Below are positions 52,579 through 63,189 of a stretch of DNA of 64,000 nucleotides, piece after piece. A model generated the notes under the pieces. It saw only the letters and a list, made by a program, of their open reading frames with translations, was not told the DNA's origin and did not search any database. The translations under genes were made by a program, and so were the position numbers. Position 1 is the stretch's first letter. Each line of letters begins with the position of its first letter. Location: positions 1-64,000 of the forward strand of contig NZ_JACBYE010000020.1 in NCBI RefSeq assembly GCF_013415325.1, given 5' to 3'. Source of the stretch: Sanguibacter inulinus. Lineage in GTDB: Bacteria; Actinomycetota; Actinomycetes; Actinomycetales; Cellulomonadaceae.

Positions 52579-53872
52579 GGTCGTCCAGGTCGACGAGCGA
52601 CTCGTCGGCCGAGGCCAGCAGCTCGGGTGCGCTCACGACCCCGAGGTGCGGGCTGACCGGGGGAGGGGTCTCCAGGTCGGTGTCGACCACGTCGAGCTCC
52701 GCGAACCTTCGGGCACTGACGAGGACCCGCGTCTCGAGCGAGGCGACGGTCTTGTTGTAGGCGTCGGCCGCACCCTGGATCTGCCGGCCCAGCCGGGTGA
52801 GGTGGCTGCCCATCGTCGCGAGGCGACCGTGCAGCTCTTTGCCCACCTCGAGGACCTTCTGCGCGTTCTCCGCGAGGGCCTCTTGACGCCACGCGTAGGA
52901 GACCGTGCGCAGCAGGGCCATGAGCGTCATGGGCGTCACGATGACGACGTTGCGCCCGAAGGCGTACTCGAGCAACGCCGGGTCTTCTTCGACGGCTGCC
53001 GCGAGGAACGGCTCGGCGGGGATGAACATCACCACGAACTCCGGCGACGGCGCGAACTGGTCCCAGTACCGCTTCGACCCCAGGTCGTCGATGTGCTTGC
53101 GCACGTGCCGGGCGTGGGCTGCCAACCGCTCCGCCCGGTACGTCGGGTCGGTCGCCTGCTGTGCGTCGAGGTACCCGAGGAAGGCGACCTTCGAGTCGAC
53201 CACGATGTTCTTGCCGCCGGCGAGGTGCACGACCATGTCGGGGCGCAGCGCCCCGTCGTCGGTCGAGACGTGGCTCTGCTCGACGAAGTCCACCCTGTTG
53301 AGCATCCCTGCCACCTCGACCACCCGGCGCAGCTGCATCTCGCCCCAGGCACCTCGGATGTCGGAGGTGCGCAGGGCAGAGACGAGAGACCCGGTCTGGG
53401 TGCGCAGCAGCTCTGACGCCTCACGCATCCCGCGGACCTGCTCGGCGAGCGCCGACGTGCTCGCGATCCGCGCCTCTTCGGCGACCTGCATCTGCTGGCG
53501 GACGTCGCTCAAGGAGCGGGTCAGCGGTGCGACGAGCTGCTGCACAGCCTCGGTGCGCGACGCGAGGTCGGCCTGCCCGGCCACCTGGGTCGCCCGGAGC
53601 CGCTGCTCCGCGAGGCCGAGGAACTGCTCGTTGTTCGAGGCCAGGGCATCGGCCGCGAGAGCACGGAACTGGTCGGAGAGCCGGTCCTGGTCGTGCTGCA
53701 TCGCGAGGAGGCGTTCACCGGCCCCACGTCGCTCTGCCGCGAGCTCCGCCTCGGCACGCGCGACCGCGACCTCGCTCTGGCGGACGCGGGCACCGGACCG
53801 CACCACGGCGAGCACATAGCCGAGGACCGCACCGAGCAGGGTGGTGAGCGCGCACCAGAAGAAGGTCGTCAT
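52565..53872 (-). CDS. rmuC: DNA recombination protein RmuC
   Basis: A 435-residue protein with an N-terminal membrane helix ([20 protein letters not shown]), a long coiled coil (residues about 35-190) and the RmuC nuclease-like core ([77 protein letters not shown]). RmuC limits inversion at short repeats. ATG 53872 starts right at the helix. Confidence 0.95.
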   Translation of the reverse strand: MTTFFWCALTTLLGAVLGYVLAVVRSGARVRQSEVAVARAEAELAAERRGAGERLLAMQHDQDRLSDQFRALAADALASNNEQFLGLAEQRLRATQVAGQADLASRTEAVQQLVAPLTRSLSDVRQQMQVAEEARIASTSALAEQVRGMREASELLRTQTGSLVSALRTSDIRGAWGEMQLRRVVEVAGMLNRVDFVEQSHVSTDDGALRPDMVVHLAGGKNIVVDSKVAFLGYLDAQQATDPTYRAERLAAHARHVRKHIDDLGSKRYWDQFAPSPEFVVMFIPAEPFLAAAVEEDPALLEYAFGRNVVIVTPMTLMALLRTVSYAWRQEALAENAQKVLEVGKELHGRLATMGSHLTRLGRQIQGAADAYNKTVASLETRVLVSARRFAELDVVDTDLETPPPVSPHLGVVSAPELLASADESLVDLDDLRRG

Positions 53873-54062
53873 GGGCACAGCCTGCCCGCAGCCTCCGACA
53901 CGGGAGCCAGGGGCCGGCAGAGACAGCACCAGCGAGAGACTGGTGCGCGCTGAGCCGGTCGGCACATCTCCGGGGCGGCATGGTGCCCTGCCAGGTCGGC
54001 GGGCACCGTCCCGTCGGCCCCCTCGCCGCGCCGCTGTCGGCGTCCGCGTCTACCGTGGGGCG

Positions 54063-55811
54063 ATGACGGCGGGACAGCTGCGGGACCGGACGGCGGGTGG
54101 CCTCGGGCCGGGCGCCGAACCCGCGGACGGTCACGTCCCGGCTGTGCCCCCAGCCTTCGACCCGGGAGCACGACCGCCCTCACGGCCCGTCGCCAGGCAT
54201 GTCGTCGCGCTCAAGGTCAGGCTGCTCGTCAACGCGCTCACGCGCAGCGTCTGGCAGATGATCGCGCTGGTCCTGTCCTTCGTCTACGGCCTCGCCGTGG
54301 TCGGTCTGCTGCTCGTCGCGCTGGCTGTCCTCGCGCGACGTGATCCCGCCCTCGCCGCGTCCTGGGTCGTGGTCGCAGGTGCAGCGCTCGTCGCGGCCTG
54401 GTGGGTGGTCCCGCTCGTGGCCTTCGGGGTCGACTCCACGCTCTCGGCCGAGCGACTGCGGCTCTTCGGGCTCCGGCGTCGCGACCTCGTCCTCGGGCTG
54501 GGTGCGGCGGGTCTTGTCGGAGCGCCAGGCGTCCTCACCGTCCTCCTGGTCGCAGGTTCGACTGTCGTCTGGCGGGCGGACCCGGCGGCGCTCGTCGCCG
54601 CGCTCCCGGCTGCTGTGCTGGCCGTGGCGACGTGCGTCGTCGGGTCCCGTACGTGGACGACCCTGCTGGCGCCGGCCCGCTCGGCGCGCAGGTTCCGGGA
54701 CTCCGGGGTCTTCGTCCTGCTCGTCCTGGCTGCTGTCGCGGTCCCTGCAGCCGGATGGCTCGTCCCGCGCTCGACCGGGACGGTCCAGGTCGAGAGGCTT
54801 GCCGAGCTCGCCGGGTGGACACCCCTCGGAGCCGCGTGGGCAGTCCCCGCGGCTGTCGCGACCGATGACCTCGCCGGTGCTGCGGCACGGGCGGGCATCG
54901 CTGTCGCCGTCCTCGCGGTCCTCGTCGGCCTGTGGCTCCGCGGCCTCGCCAGAGCAGCAGTCGGACCTGCGCCGTCGACAGCCCGCCACCCTGGGGCGCA
55001 CGGCTCGACGGCACGCCGAGGCGGAGGGCTGCTCGGAGGACGAGGCATGCTCGGCCGGCCTGTCGAGCGGCTGCTCGACCGCGTCCTGGGAGTGCAGGCC
55101 GCGGCCGTCGCCGCCAGGTGTCTCACCTACTGGCGGCGAGACCCGCGCTATCTCGGGGCCCTCGCCGTCGTGCCGTTCTTGCCGCTCGTGCTCGCCCTGC
55201 TCGACCGCGGCGACGGCGGACTTGTCCTGGTCGCCTGCCCGCTGGCGGCCTTCCTCGTCGGATGGACCATCTCGGCCGACGTGGCCTACGACCACTCAGC
55301 CTTCTGGGCGCACCTCGGTGCCGGGCTGCCCGGCCGCGCCGACAGGCTGGGGCGCGTCGTCGCGGCGACGCTCGTCGGTCTCCCGGTGACCGCGGCCGTG
55401 GTGCTCGGGGTCGTGGCGAGCACCGGCCGGTGGCAGGACCTCGCCGCGGTCGCGGGGATCTCCGTGGGCATCCTGCTCACAGCCCTCGGGATCTCGAGCG
55501 TCGTGTCGGCGCGGTTCGTCTACCCGGTGCCTCGTCCTGGGGACGGGCCGTTCTCCTCGCCCCAGGGGTCGGCGGTGGCCGACCTCGCCACGCAGGCCGG
55601 TGGCTGGGCCGTCCTGGCGCTGCTCGCGCTGCCGGAGGTCGCCGTCGGGGTCGTGGCCGTCGTCTCGAGCAGCCCAGGGCTCGGCTGGCTCGCCCTCGGG
55701 CTCGGTGTGGGTCTGGGAGGGTTCTGGTGGGTCGCCGGTGTGCGGATCGGCGCGGCGGTCTACGACCACCGCGCCCCCGAGCTGCTTCAGCAGGTGGTCG
55801 CGAGCCGATGA
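54063..55811 (+). CDS. ABC-2-type permease-like membrane protein
   Basis: A 582-residue protein with about twelve membrane helices in two blocks of six. Conserved-looking interhelical segments include TLSAERLRLFGLRRRDLVLGLG and ARCLTYWRRDPRYLGALAVVP, typical of actinobacterial ABC-2 exporter permeases. No ATPase gene is adjacent, so it is an orphan subunit. TACCGT ends 6 nt before ATG 54063, suggesting a leaderless start. It is divergent from rmuC. Confidence 0.78.
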   Translation: MTAGQLRDRTAGGLGPGAEPADGHVPAVPPAFDPGARPPSRPVARHVVALKVRLLVNALTRSVWQMIALVLSFVYGLAVVGLLLVALAVLARRDPALAASWVVVAGAALVAAWWVVPLVAFGVDSTLSAERLRLFGLRRRDLVLGLGAAGLVGAPGVLTVLLVAGSTVVWRADPAALVAALPAAVLAVATCVVGSRTWTTLLAPARSARRFRDSGVFVLLVLAAVAVPAAGWLVPRSTGTVQVERLAELAGWTPLGAAWAVPAAVATDDLAGAAARAGIAVAVLAVLVGLWLRGLARAAVGPAPSTARHPGAHGSTARRGGGLLGGRGMLGRPVERLLDRVLGVQAAAVAARCLTYWRRDPRYLGALAVVPFLPLVLALLDRGDGGLVLVACPLAAFLVGWTISADVAYDHSAFWAHLGAGLPGRADRLGRVVAATLVGLPVTAAVVLGVVASTGRWQDLAAVAGISVGILLTALGISSVVSARFVYPVPRPGDGPFSSPQGSAVADLATQAGGWAVLALLALPEVAVGVVAVVSSSPGLGWLALGLGVGLGGFWWVAGVRIGAAVYDHRAPELLQQVVASR

Positions 55812-55827
55812 CGCGAGCGGTCCGCGC

Positions 55828-57381
55828 TCAGCCTGCCGCGCCCGCCTTCGTCGTCGTCGCGTCCGCCATCGCCGGAGCGTTCGCCGTCGCACGAGGTGCG
55901 ACCACCGCTGCCACGACGGCGACCAGCCCCGCGAGAACGAAGGCCCCGAGGTACCCGAACCCGCCGACGCTCGGGACCAGCCACGCGATGGCGATCCCGG
56001 CGAGGGCCAGCAAGAACGCGCTGCTCAGGGCGTCCGCGACCTGCAACGACGACGTGTTCGACCCCTGCTCGTGGGTGGGGGAGAGGTCGAAGACGAGGAT
56101 CGCGAGCGTCGGGAACACCATGCCGAGCCCGAGGCCGCCGGCAGCCCACGCGACGTAGGTGAGCTCGGCCGGGACCGACGGGATCACGAGCAGCGCCACC
56201 CCCGCGATCGCGACGACGACGAGCCAGGTGCCCAGCCTCAAGAACGCGGCCGAGGACCACGTGAGCCTGCTGCGCATGAGCGAGCCGAGGGCCCACGTCA
56301 CGGCGCCGGCTGTGAGGACGATACCCGATCGGGCCGGGCTGAAGCCCCGCTCCTGCTGGAGGATCAGCGGCAAGAACACCTCGGCGGCGTAGAAGGAGGA
56401 CGCGACCAGCCCGCGGAGCGCGATGACCGTCGGCAGCCCGCGCCCCGCACGCAGCGTGCCCCGGGGCAGCAGTCGTGGGGCGACCGCGAGGACCACGACG
56501 GCGCCGACCGCGATCATCGTGTAGCCCGGGGCGCTGTGGTTCTCGGTCCCGAGCGACATCAGCGCGACGCCTGCGCTCGCCGCGGCAGCCCACCAGAGCG
56601 CCCCCCGGCGTGAGGCCGGGCCTGTCGCGGGCGGAGCAGCAGGGTCGTCGCCCGCGGTCGTGGCGGTCCTGGCGCTGTCCCGGACTGCGGAGACCAGCAT
56701 GAGGACGGCCGGGACGGCGAGGATCGCGACCGAGAGGAACACCCACCGCCACCCGAGGTGCGACACGACGATCCCGGCGAGGAGCGGCCCGACGAGGGAC
56801 GGCACCACCCAGGCGGTGGAGAAGGCCGCGAGCACCTTGGCCCGCGCCGCCCCCGAGTACTGGCGCGCGACGATCATGTAGAGCGCGACGATGTACGCCC
56901 CCGACCCGAGCCCCTGGAGCGCGCGTCCTACGAGCAGGACACCCATCGACGGGGCGAGCCCGGCGAGGAGCAGACCGAGGACGAAGACGCCCACCCCGCC
57001 GAGCAGCGACGGGCCGACGGTCCCGCGGTCGGTCGAGCGTCCCGCGAGCACCATGCCCATGACAGACGTCGCGATGGTCAGCGCGAAGGCCGGCGCGTAC
57101 AGGGCCAGACCGTCGAGGGATGCGGCGATCACGGGCATGGCTGTCGAGACCGCGAGCGACTCGAAGGCTCCGAGCGAGACCAGGGCGATCATCCCGACGA
57201 ACATCGGCGAGGTGGCGACACGGCGACGGTCCGGTCCGCTGCCAGGAGCGGTCTGCTCGCCGGACTGCGAGGCTCCTCGTCCCGCGGTGTGCGGTCCGGT
57301 CGCGCCTGATGTGGTGGTGCCCGTGCTTGCGGCGGTGCCCTCGGCTGTCGTCGAACCGGGGGCGGGTGGTGCGGTCGTCAT
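55828..57381 (-). CDS. MFS multidrug/solute exporter
   Basis: A 517-residue protein with about fourteen helices. The first helix contains FVGMIALVSLGAFESLAVSTAMPV and the loop motifs AGRSTDRGTVGPSLLG and GRALQGLGSGAYIVALYMIVAR are drug:H+ antiporter signatures. The N-terminus is a 60-residue Thr/Gly-rich tail and the C-terminus is Ala/Thr-rich. Convergent with the permease gene, 16 bp apart. Substrate unknown. Confidence 0.9.
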   Translation of the reverse strand: MTTAPPAPGSTTAEGTAASTGTTTSGATGPHTAGRGASQSGEQTAPGSGPDRRRVATSPMFVGMIALVSLGAFESLAVSTAMPVIAASLDGLALYAPAFALTIATSVMGMVLAGRSTDRGTVGPSLLGGVGVFVLGLLLAGLAPSMGVLLVGRALQGLGSGAYIVALYMIVARQYSGAARAKVLAAFSTAWVVPSLVGPLLAGIVVSHLGWRWVFLSVAILAVPAVLMLVSAVRDSARTATTAGDDPAAPPATGPASRRGALWWAAAASAGVALMSLGTENHSAPGYTMIAVGAVVVLAVAPRLLPRGTLRAGRGLPTVIALRGLVASSFYAAEVFLPLILQQERGFSPARSGIVLTAGAVTWALGSLMRSRLTWSSAAFLRLGTWLVVVAIAGVALLVIPSVPAELTYVAWAAGGLGLGMVFPTLAILVFDLSPTHEQGSNTSSLQVADALSSAFLLALAGIAIAWLVPSVGGFGYLGAFVLAGLVAVVAAVVAPRATANAPAMADATTTKAGAAG

Positions 57382-57605
57382 GGGGTCCTCGTGGTCGTGC
57401 GTCCGCGCGGCTGTGGGCCGTGGACGGTGCTGCTGGCCGACGGTCGGTGGTGAGAGGCGTCGGCGGGGGAGCGAGTGCGCTCAGACCACTATCGCCGACG
57501 GCGGTGGGCGATCCGAGACGTGCGTACCAGGTCGGGCGAAGATCACATCGGGTCTGTCTGGGGCGCCTCCGGGGCCGTCCGGGGCATCGAGGGCCGCCAG
57601 CCCCG

Positions 57606-57611
57606 TAGACT
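57606..57611 (+). promoter_or_regulatory. Leaderless -10 (TAGACT) of ychF
   Basis: TAGACT ends 8 nt before GTG 57620. No Shine-Dalgarno sequence precedes the start. Confidence 0.55.
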
Positions 57612-57619
57612 CTTCTCCC

Positions 57620-58705
<1,086 letters not shown>

Positions 58706-58738
58706 CGTCAATGACGGTGCCCGTCATGCGCTGGTCCC

Positions 58739-59020
58739 GTGATCAGATCGTTCGGCAGCAAGGACGCCGAGCGCCTCTGGAATGAGCAGTACGCCAAGCG
58801 CGTAGACCGGGCGGTTCAGCGGGTGACGTTGCGGAAGCTTGAGCTGATCCACGCGGCGAAGGATGTCGACGATCTTCGGGTCCCGCCAGGGAACCGCTTG
58901 GAGCGTCTGGTCGGCGACCGCCGCGGACAGCACAGCATCCGTGTGAAGGCGCAGTGGCGTCTCTGCTTCGTCTGGAGAGATGGAGGTGCGGAAGATGTCG
59001 AGCTCGTCGACTACCACTGA
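58739..59020 (+). CDS. higB: HigB-type toxin (RelE superfamily)
   Basis: A 93-residue protein: MIRSFGSKDAERLWNEQYAKRVDRAVQRVTLRKLELIHAAKDVDDLRVPPGNRLERL is the plasmid-maintenance killer/HigB-1 family, with the RNase core ending WRLCFVWRDGGAEDVELVDYH. It cleaves mRNA on ribosomes. GTG start. The 3' end overlaps higA by 26 bp. Confidence 0.9.
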   Translation: MIRSFGSKDAERLWNEQYAKRVDRAVQRVTLRKLELIHAAKDVDDLRVPPGNRLERLVGDRRGQHSIRVKAQWRLCFVWRDGGAEDVELVDYH

Positions 59021-59315
59021 GACCGACCTGATCGACCCGATCCACCCTGGAGAGATCCTCATGGAGGACTTCATCAACGGGTTCGGGATCACGCAGAACA
59101 AGCTCGCGGTCGCTATCGGCGTGCCGCCGCGTCGGATCAACGAGATCGTGCACGGCAAGCGGGGTATCACGGCGGATACCGCGATCCGTCTAGCGCGCTA
59201 CTTCGGGACCTCCGAGGAGCTCTGGATGAATCTGCAGTCGAGCTATGAGCTGCGGCTCGAACGACGGGCGCTGCGTGACAAGGTCGCAGCGATCACGCCG
59301 TTGGCGGTCGCCTGA
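58995..59315 (+). CDS. higA: HigA-type antitoxin (XRE family)
   Basis: A 106-residue protein with an XRE helix-turn-helix: PIHPGEILMEDFINGFGITQNKLAVAIGVPPRRINEIVHGKRGITADTAIRLARYFGTS is diagnostic for HigA. ATG 58995 has GGAGG 8 nt upstream, inside the toxin gene. It neutralises HigB and represses the operon. Confidence 0.92.
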   Translation: MSSSSTTTETDLIDPIHPGEILMEDFINGFGITQNKLAVAIGVPPRRINEIVHGKRGITADTAIRLARYFGTSEELWMNLQSSYELRLERRALRDKVAAITPLAVA

Positions 59316-59363
59316 GCGGCCCTGAGTGCTACCGCCTACCGCGGCAGCGGTGGACGCCGTGCC

Positions 59364-59369
59364 TAGACT
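59364..59369 (+). promoter_or_regulatory. Leaderless -10 (TAGACT) of the lipoprotein gene
   Basis: TAGACT ends 6 nt before GTG 59376; no Shine-Dalgarno sequence is present. Confidence 0.55.
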
Positions 59370-59375
59370 CGTGTC

Positions 59376-60296
59376 GTGCGCACCCGAGTCTCGACCTCCG
59401 TGGCCCTGTCCGCCGCAGCCGTCCTCGCCCTGACGGCGTGCGCCGGCTCGCCGGATCCCAGCCCGACGACCACGTCCTCACCGACGTCGACCGCCGTCGC
59501 CGACCCGACGAACCTGGGCGAGCTCGAGCGGGCCGTGATCGACGAGGGCCTCGTCGACAGCGCGTCCTTCCAGGTGGACACGGGCCAGGGCTCGACGCTG
59601 ACCATCCAGCTCTTCTGGGACGACGTGCCGAGCGCTGCGGATCAGCTGGCGGCCTTCACGGAGGTCGACAGGCGGATCGACGAGCTCCCCGACAGGCGAC
59701 CGGAGGCGACGCAGATCGTCCTGAGCACGACTCGGCCAGATGGCGGGTTCTCCGGCATCCAGACCGGCTACGACCCCGGCACCGAGGTGCTCACCGGCAT
59801 GCTCGAGGCTGTCGACGGGACCGTCTGCCACTCGGCGAACCTCGCGCGCCGGGACACCGGTGACGGCTCGGGGGAGCGGGCGATCCTCGACCTGCGGTGT
59901 GCCGTGGAGGCCACGGACGCTGTGGGGCTGGCTGGCAGCTACGACGAGGTCACCGGCATCGGGACCGGCATCGCGGGGGTCGACGCCACCACCTGGGAGG
60001 TGTCGATCCAGCGCCGGTCCACCTCCGAGGCGCTGCTCAGGCTCGACGCGGGACCGGTCGACGGTCGCCAGCAGGTCCTGGTCGACGCCATGACCACAGC
60101 GGTCGGGGCCGGTGCGGCCAGGCTCACCGTGATCGACTCCGGGACGAGCGTCGTGGTCGCGGGCTTCGCCGACGCCGGGCAGAGCGGGCTCTGCACCACG
60201 CTGGTCGACCAGATGACCGCAGCAGGCGTCGAGCGTGCCTCCGCCAGGTTGCAGCTGCGGGACGCCCAGGACTGGGCCTGCAACCTGAATCCCTGA
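59376..60296 (+). CDS. Secreted lipoprotein of unknown function
   Basis: A 306-residue protein with a lipoprotein signal (ALSAAAVLALTAC) and a Thr/Ser/Pro-rich linker. The mature part has beta-alpha repeats (STLTIQLFWDDVPSAADQLAAFTEVDRRIDEL, ARLTVIDSGTSVVVAGF) and four Cys that could pair. I do not recognise the family. Convergent with a second lipoprotein gene. Confidence 0.7.
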   Translation: MRTRVSTSVALSAAAVLALTACAGSPDPSPTTTSSPTSTAVADPTNLGELERAVIDEGLVDSASFQVDTGQGSTLTIQLFWDDVPSAADQLAAFTEVDRRIDELPDRRPEATQIVLSTTRPDGGFSGIQTGYDPGTEVLTGMLEAVDGTVCHSANLARRDTGDGSGERAILDLRCAVEATDAVGLAGSYDEVTGIGTGIAGVDATTWEVSIQRRSTSEALLRLDAGPVDGRQQVLVDAMTTAVGAGAARLTVIDSGTSVVVAGFADAGQSGLCTTLVDQMTAAGVERASARLQLRDAQDWACNLNP

Positions 60297-60305
60297 GCCG
60301 CCGAC

Positions 60306-60899
60306 TCAGCCCTCGCGGGGCGAGGTGAGCCCGGCGGGGACTGCGGGCGGTTCGCCGGGCCACTCCCCGAGCCTGTCGACGGTCTCCGGCACGCCGTTGT
60401 CGACGGCGTAGTCGGCCACGGGGATCGACACCCTGGAGAACCCCTGGGGGGAGACATCACCGGTCCGCGCCTCGCTCGAGACCCACCCGGACTGCTTCGC
60501 AGCCTCGCCTAGGTCGATCCCGTCGCCGACGATGCCCTGGTAGCCGATCTCGACTGTCGTGCTCGGCATGGTCCTGTCCTCGACCGACCAGGCTGCTTCG
60601 ACGAGGTAGGTGACGAGGGCCTCGGGGTCGTCGAGCTGGTACCCGGGGTCGAGGGCCACGTCGACGGTGAACCCGCTGTTGCCCTTGATGTTGCGGTCTG
60701 AGCCGTCGACACGGGAGAACGTCAGGCCTTCGATGCCGTCGAGGGTCTGGGTGAGCTCAGCCAGCGTCTGGCCTTCGCCCGACGTCTCGTCCTGCGGCGT
60801 CGTGTCCGTCGTCGCACAGGCAGAGAGCCAGAGCACGGTGGCGACGGCAAGGGTAGTGAGCGATGACCGGGACGGGCGACGACTGGGGGAGCGAGTCAT
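60306..60899 (-). CDS. Lipoprotein of unknown function
   Basis: A 197-residue protein with a lipobox (LWLSAC) after a basic N-terminus. ATG 60899 is chosen because it stands directly before the basic signal segment; the in-frame ATG 33 bp upstream is possible. The mature part shows GYQLDDPEALVTYLVEAAWSVEDRTMPSTTVEIGYQG, also organised as strand-helix units, weakly reminiscent of the convergent neighbour. Function unknown. Confidence 0.68.
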   Translation of the reverse strand: MTRSPSRRPSRSSLTTLAVATVLWLSACATTDTTPQDETSGEGQTLAELTQTLDGIEGLTFSRVDGSDRNIKGNSGFTVDVALDPGYQLDDPEALVTYLVEAAWSVEDRTMPSTTVEIGYQGIVGDGIDLGEAAKQSGWVSSEARTGDVSPQGFSRVSIPVADYAVDNGVPETVDRLGEWPGEPPAVPAGLTSPREG

Positions 60900-60967
60900 C
60901 TGACCAGCGTATCGAGGGCGCCGGGAGAGCACGCGACCTCTGCGTCGAGCGGTCGACGGCAGCTCCG

Positions 60968-61735
60968 TCAGAACAGCGGCCAGGGGACCGCAGGCATCTC
61001 ACCGGAGGGGCCCGGGAACAGCCCCGTGGAGCGAACCTCAGAGCAGCGAGCCGCGAGCGAGGCGATCTCGTCGGCGCTGAGCAGCTCGGCCAGCTCTGCA
61101 CCCAGGTCGCCGTCCAGACCTGCGAGGACCCGCTCGACGCCGTCGAGCTCGTCAGCGGTCAGCGTGTCGTCGACCCATCCCCACAGGACCGTGCGCAGCT
61201 TGTGCTCGCTGTGGAAGGTGAGCCCGTGGTCGACGCCGTACCTGTGGCCGTCGGTCATCGCCAGGACGTGGTTGCCCTTGCGGTCGGCATTGTTGACGAG
61301 CAGGTCGAGCACGGCCATGCGCCGCAGCGCTGGGGTGTCTTCGTGGACGAGGGTGACGAGCCGGCCGTCCGCGCCCTCTCCCTGGAGGACCTGTTTCCAG
61401 CCCTCCGCGGGCACCTCGTCGCTCGGGACGAGGTCGACGGCGCTGTGCTCGGGGTCGGGCTCCTTCCAGAGCTGGACCATCCCCTCGCCGAAGGGACCGT
61501 CGCGCAACCAGGTCTGGGGGACGACACCCCAGCCGAGGGTCTCCGAGACCCTGTAGGCGGCCACCTCGCGCTGAGCCAGGGTGCCGTCGGGGAAGTCCCA
61601 CAGCGGGCTCTCCCCGGCGACAGGTTTGTAGACGACGACCACGTCGCCGACGGAACCTAAGAACGTCGCGTTGGAGGCCGTCCTGATGCGGCCGGTGACC
61701 GTGAGCTCGCCGGTCACCAGGTCTTCTGCAGGCAT
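60968..61735 (-). CDS. SCO1664-family protein
   Basis: A 255-residue protein with a PI3/4-kinase-like core: [22 protein letters not shown] (nucleotide-binding Lys), LDLLVNNADRKGNHVL and YGVDHGLTFHSE (catalytic loop and metal-binding Asp). The ATG overlaps the DUF3090 stop by one base. Third member of a trio conserved in actinobacteria; function unknown, kinase activity inferred. Confidence 0.9.
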   Translation of the reverse strand: MPAEDLVTGELTVTGRIRTASNATFLGSVGDVVVVYKPVAGESPLWDFPDGTLAQREVAAYRVSETLGWGVVPQTWLRDGPFGEGMVQLWKEPDPEHSAVDLVPSDEVPAEGWKQVLQGEGADGRLVTLVHEDTPALRRMAVLDLLVNNADRKGNHVLAMTDGHRYGVDHGLTFHSEHKLRTVLWGWVDDTLTADELDGVERVLAGLDGDLGAELAELLSADEIASLAARCSEVRSTGLFPGPSGEMPAVPWPLF

Positions 61736-62295
61736 CAGACCTCGGGGAGGGTGCAGGTGTGCCCGTCGGGGTCGACCGGGTACCCGCAGAGCGGGCACGC
61801 CGGGCGCCCCGCGCCCACGACCTCGCGGGTGCGCTTGGCGAAGGCGCGCGCGGTCCCGACGGGGATGCGCACGAGCAGCATCTCGGAGTCGACGTCGTCG
61901 GGGTCGGACACCGGGGCCACGTCGTCGATGTCGTCTGCGTCGTCCTCGGCGAGGGGGTAGGCCTCGATGACCACCTGCGCGGTGGTCGGGTCCCAGCCCA
62001 GGCTCATGGTGCCGGCGCGGAAGTCCTCCTCGACGGTGTCGAGAGGGTCGTTGTCGACGAGCTCGGGGGGTGTGCCTGTCGGGACGCTGAAGGGGTTGCC
62101 CTCGACCGTGAGGAGCTGGTCGAGGATCTCGTCGATCTTCTCCGCGAGCAGGGCTGACTGCTGCTTCTCGAGGGCGATGCTCACCGTCCGGGTCCCGGAA
62201 CGGACCTGGAGGTAGAACGTGCGCTCCCCGGGACGACCGATGGTGCCGACGACGATCCGGTCAGGCCAGTCGAAGTCGTGGACGCGTGTAGGCAT
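61735..62295 (-). CDS. DUF3090 family protein
   Basis: A 186-residue protein: PDRIVVGTIGRPGERTFYLQVRSG opens the family and CPLCGYPVDPDGHTC near the end is a probable zinc-binding knuckle. The middle is acidic (EDDADDIDDVAPVSDPDDVD). TAGAGT ends 6 nt before the ATG, so the start is probably leaderless. Function unknown. Confidence 0.93.
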   Translation of the reverse strand: MPTRVHDFDWPDRIVVGTIGRPGERTFYLQVRSGTRTVSIALEKQQSALLAEKIDEILDQLLTVEGNPFSVPTGTPPELVDNDPLDTVEEDFRAGTMSLGWDPTTAQVVIEAYPLAEDDADDIDDVAPVSDPDDVDSEMLLVRIPVGTARAFAKRTREVVGAGRPACPLCGYPVDPDGHTCTLPEV

Positions 62296-62304
62296 GCAAG
62301 TACT

Positions 62305-63012
62305 CTAAACGCCGGTGCCGGACGGTGCCGTGTGCCCGGCGCCGCCACCCACCGGTGCATCTCCCGACGCGCGGCCCTGCGACAACCACGAGAGGTCGCC
62401 GGCATCGGTGTTGGTCGCGTGGACCGTCGGCCTGCTCGCGCCGTAGCGGACGATCGACACCGAGGCGGGACCGACGTCGATGCGCTGGAACAGGTCGAGG
62501 TGCGTGCCGAGGGCGTCCGCGAGGATGGACTTGATGATGTCGCCGTGGCTCACGGCCGCCCACACGGCCCCAGGGCCGTGCTCGGCCTCGACGGCCGCGT
62601 CGTGGCGGCGTATCGCTGCGACAGCCCGGGCCTGCATCCCGGCCATCGACTCCCCACCGGGGAAGACGACCGCTGAGGGCTGCGCCTGCACGGTCGGCCA
62701 GAGTGCCTCGGTCGCGAGCTCGGCCAGCGTCCGGCCCTGCCACTGCCCGTAGTCGCACTCGGTGAGATCAGCCTCGACCGTGAGACCGGGCGAGCCGGTC
62801 TGTCGGTCGAGGATGTGCTGCGCGGTCTGCTGGCAGCGTTCGAGGGGGCTCGTCACCACCTGGACCAGGGGGACGGCTGCGAGCCGGTCCCCGGTGAGAG
62901 CCGCCTGATCGCGGCCGATCTGGTCGAGGGCGACGCCGACGGCCCTGCCGGCCAGCACCCCGGACGCGTTCGCTGTGGTGCGGCCGTGCCGCACGAGGAG
63001 GACTGTCGCCAT
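62305..63012 (-). CDS. MSMEG_4193-type phosphomutase (histidine phosphatase superfamily)
   Basis: A 235-residue protein with the phospho-accepting His in LLVRHGRTTAN, VVTSPLERCQQTA and VWAAVSHGDIIKSIL, all catalytic residues of the superfamily. First gene of the DUF3090/SCO1664 trio, 9 bp from the next. TAGGCT ends 6 nt before the ATG. Function unknown, perhaps in NDP-sugar or phospholipid metabolism. Confidence 0.9.
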   Translation of the reverse strand: MATVLLVRHGRTTANASGVLAGRAVGVALDQIGRDQAALTGDRLAAVPLVQVVTSPLERCQQTAQHILDRQTGSPGLTVEADLTECDYGQWQGRTLAELATEALWPTVQAQPSAVVFPGGESMAGMQARAVAAIRRHDAAVEAEHGPGAVWAAVSHGDIIKSILADALGTHLDLFQRIDVGPASVSIVRYGASRPTVHATNTDAGDLSWLSQGRASGDAPVGGGAGHTAPSGTGV

Positions 63013-63027
63013 CTGGCCAGCCTAACC

Positions 63028-63189
63028 ATGCCGACAGCTCTCGCCGTCCCCGGTGTCGATCTTGCTCTGCGGCGACTCATCGCCTCCAAGCAGAAGGGGG
63101 CCATGGTCGACGGCATCGCCGGGCTGGCCGATCTCGAGTCGGGTCTCGGTGCCCCCGTGGTGCCTCCCGCCGAAGCTCGACGGTTGTGA
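63028..63189 (+). CDS. Short VapB-like antitoxin remnant
   Basis: A 53-residue peptide. VDLALRRLIASKQKGAMVDGIAGLADLE resembles the second half of ribbon-helix-helix VapB antitoxins, but the N-terminal strand and helix that bind DNA are missing. The stop overlaps the GTG of the PIN-domain gene (GTGA), a normal vapBC junction. It may still bind the toxin but probably not DNA. Confidence 0.5.
   Translation: MPTALAVPGVDLALRRLIASKQKGAMVDGIAGLADLESGLGAPVVPPAEARRL

Noticed and set aside
53841-54062. N-terminal extension of the orphan permease
   Set aside because: It overlaps the 5' end of rmuC, lacks conserved character, and ATG 54063 has a leaderless -10 at 6 nt.
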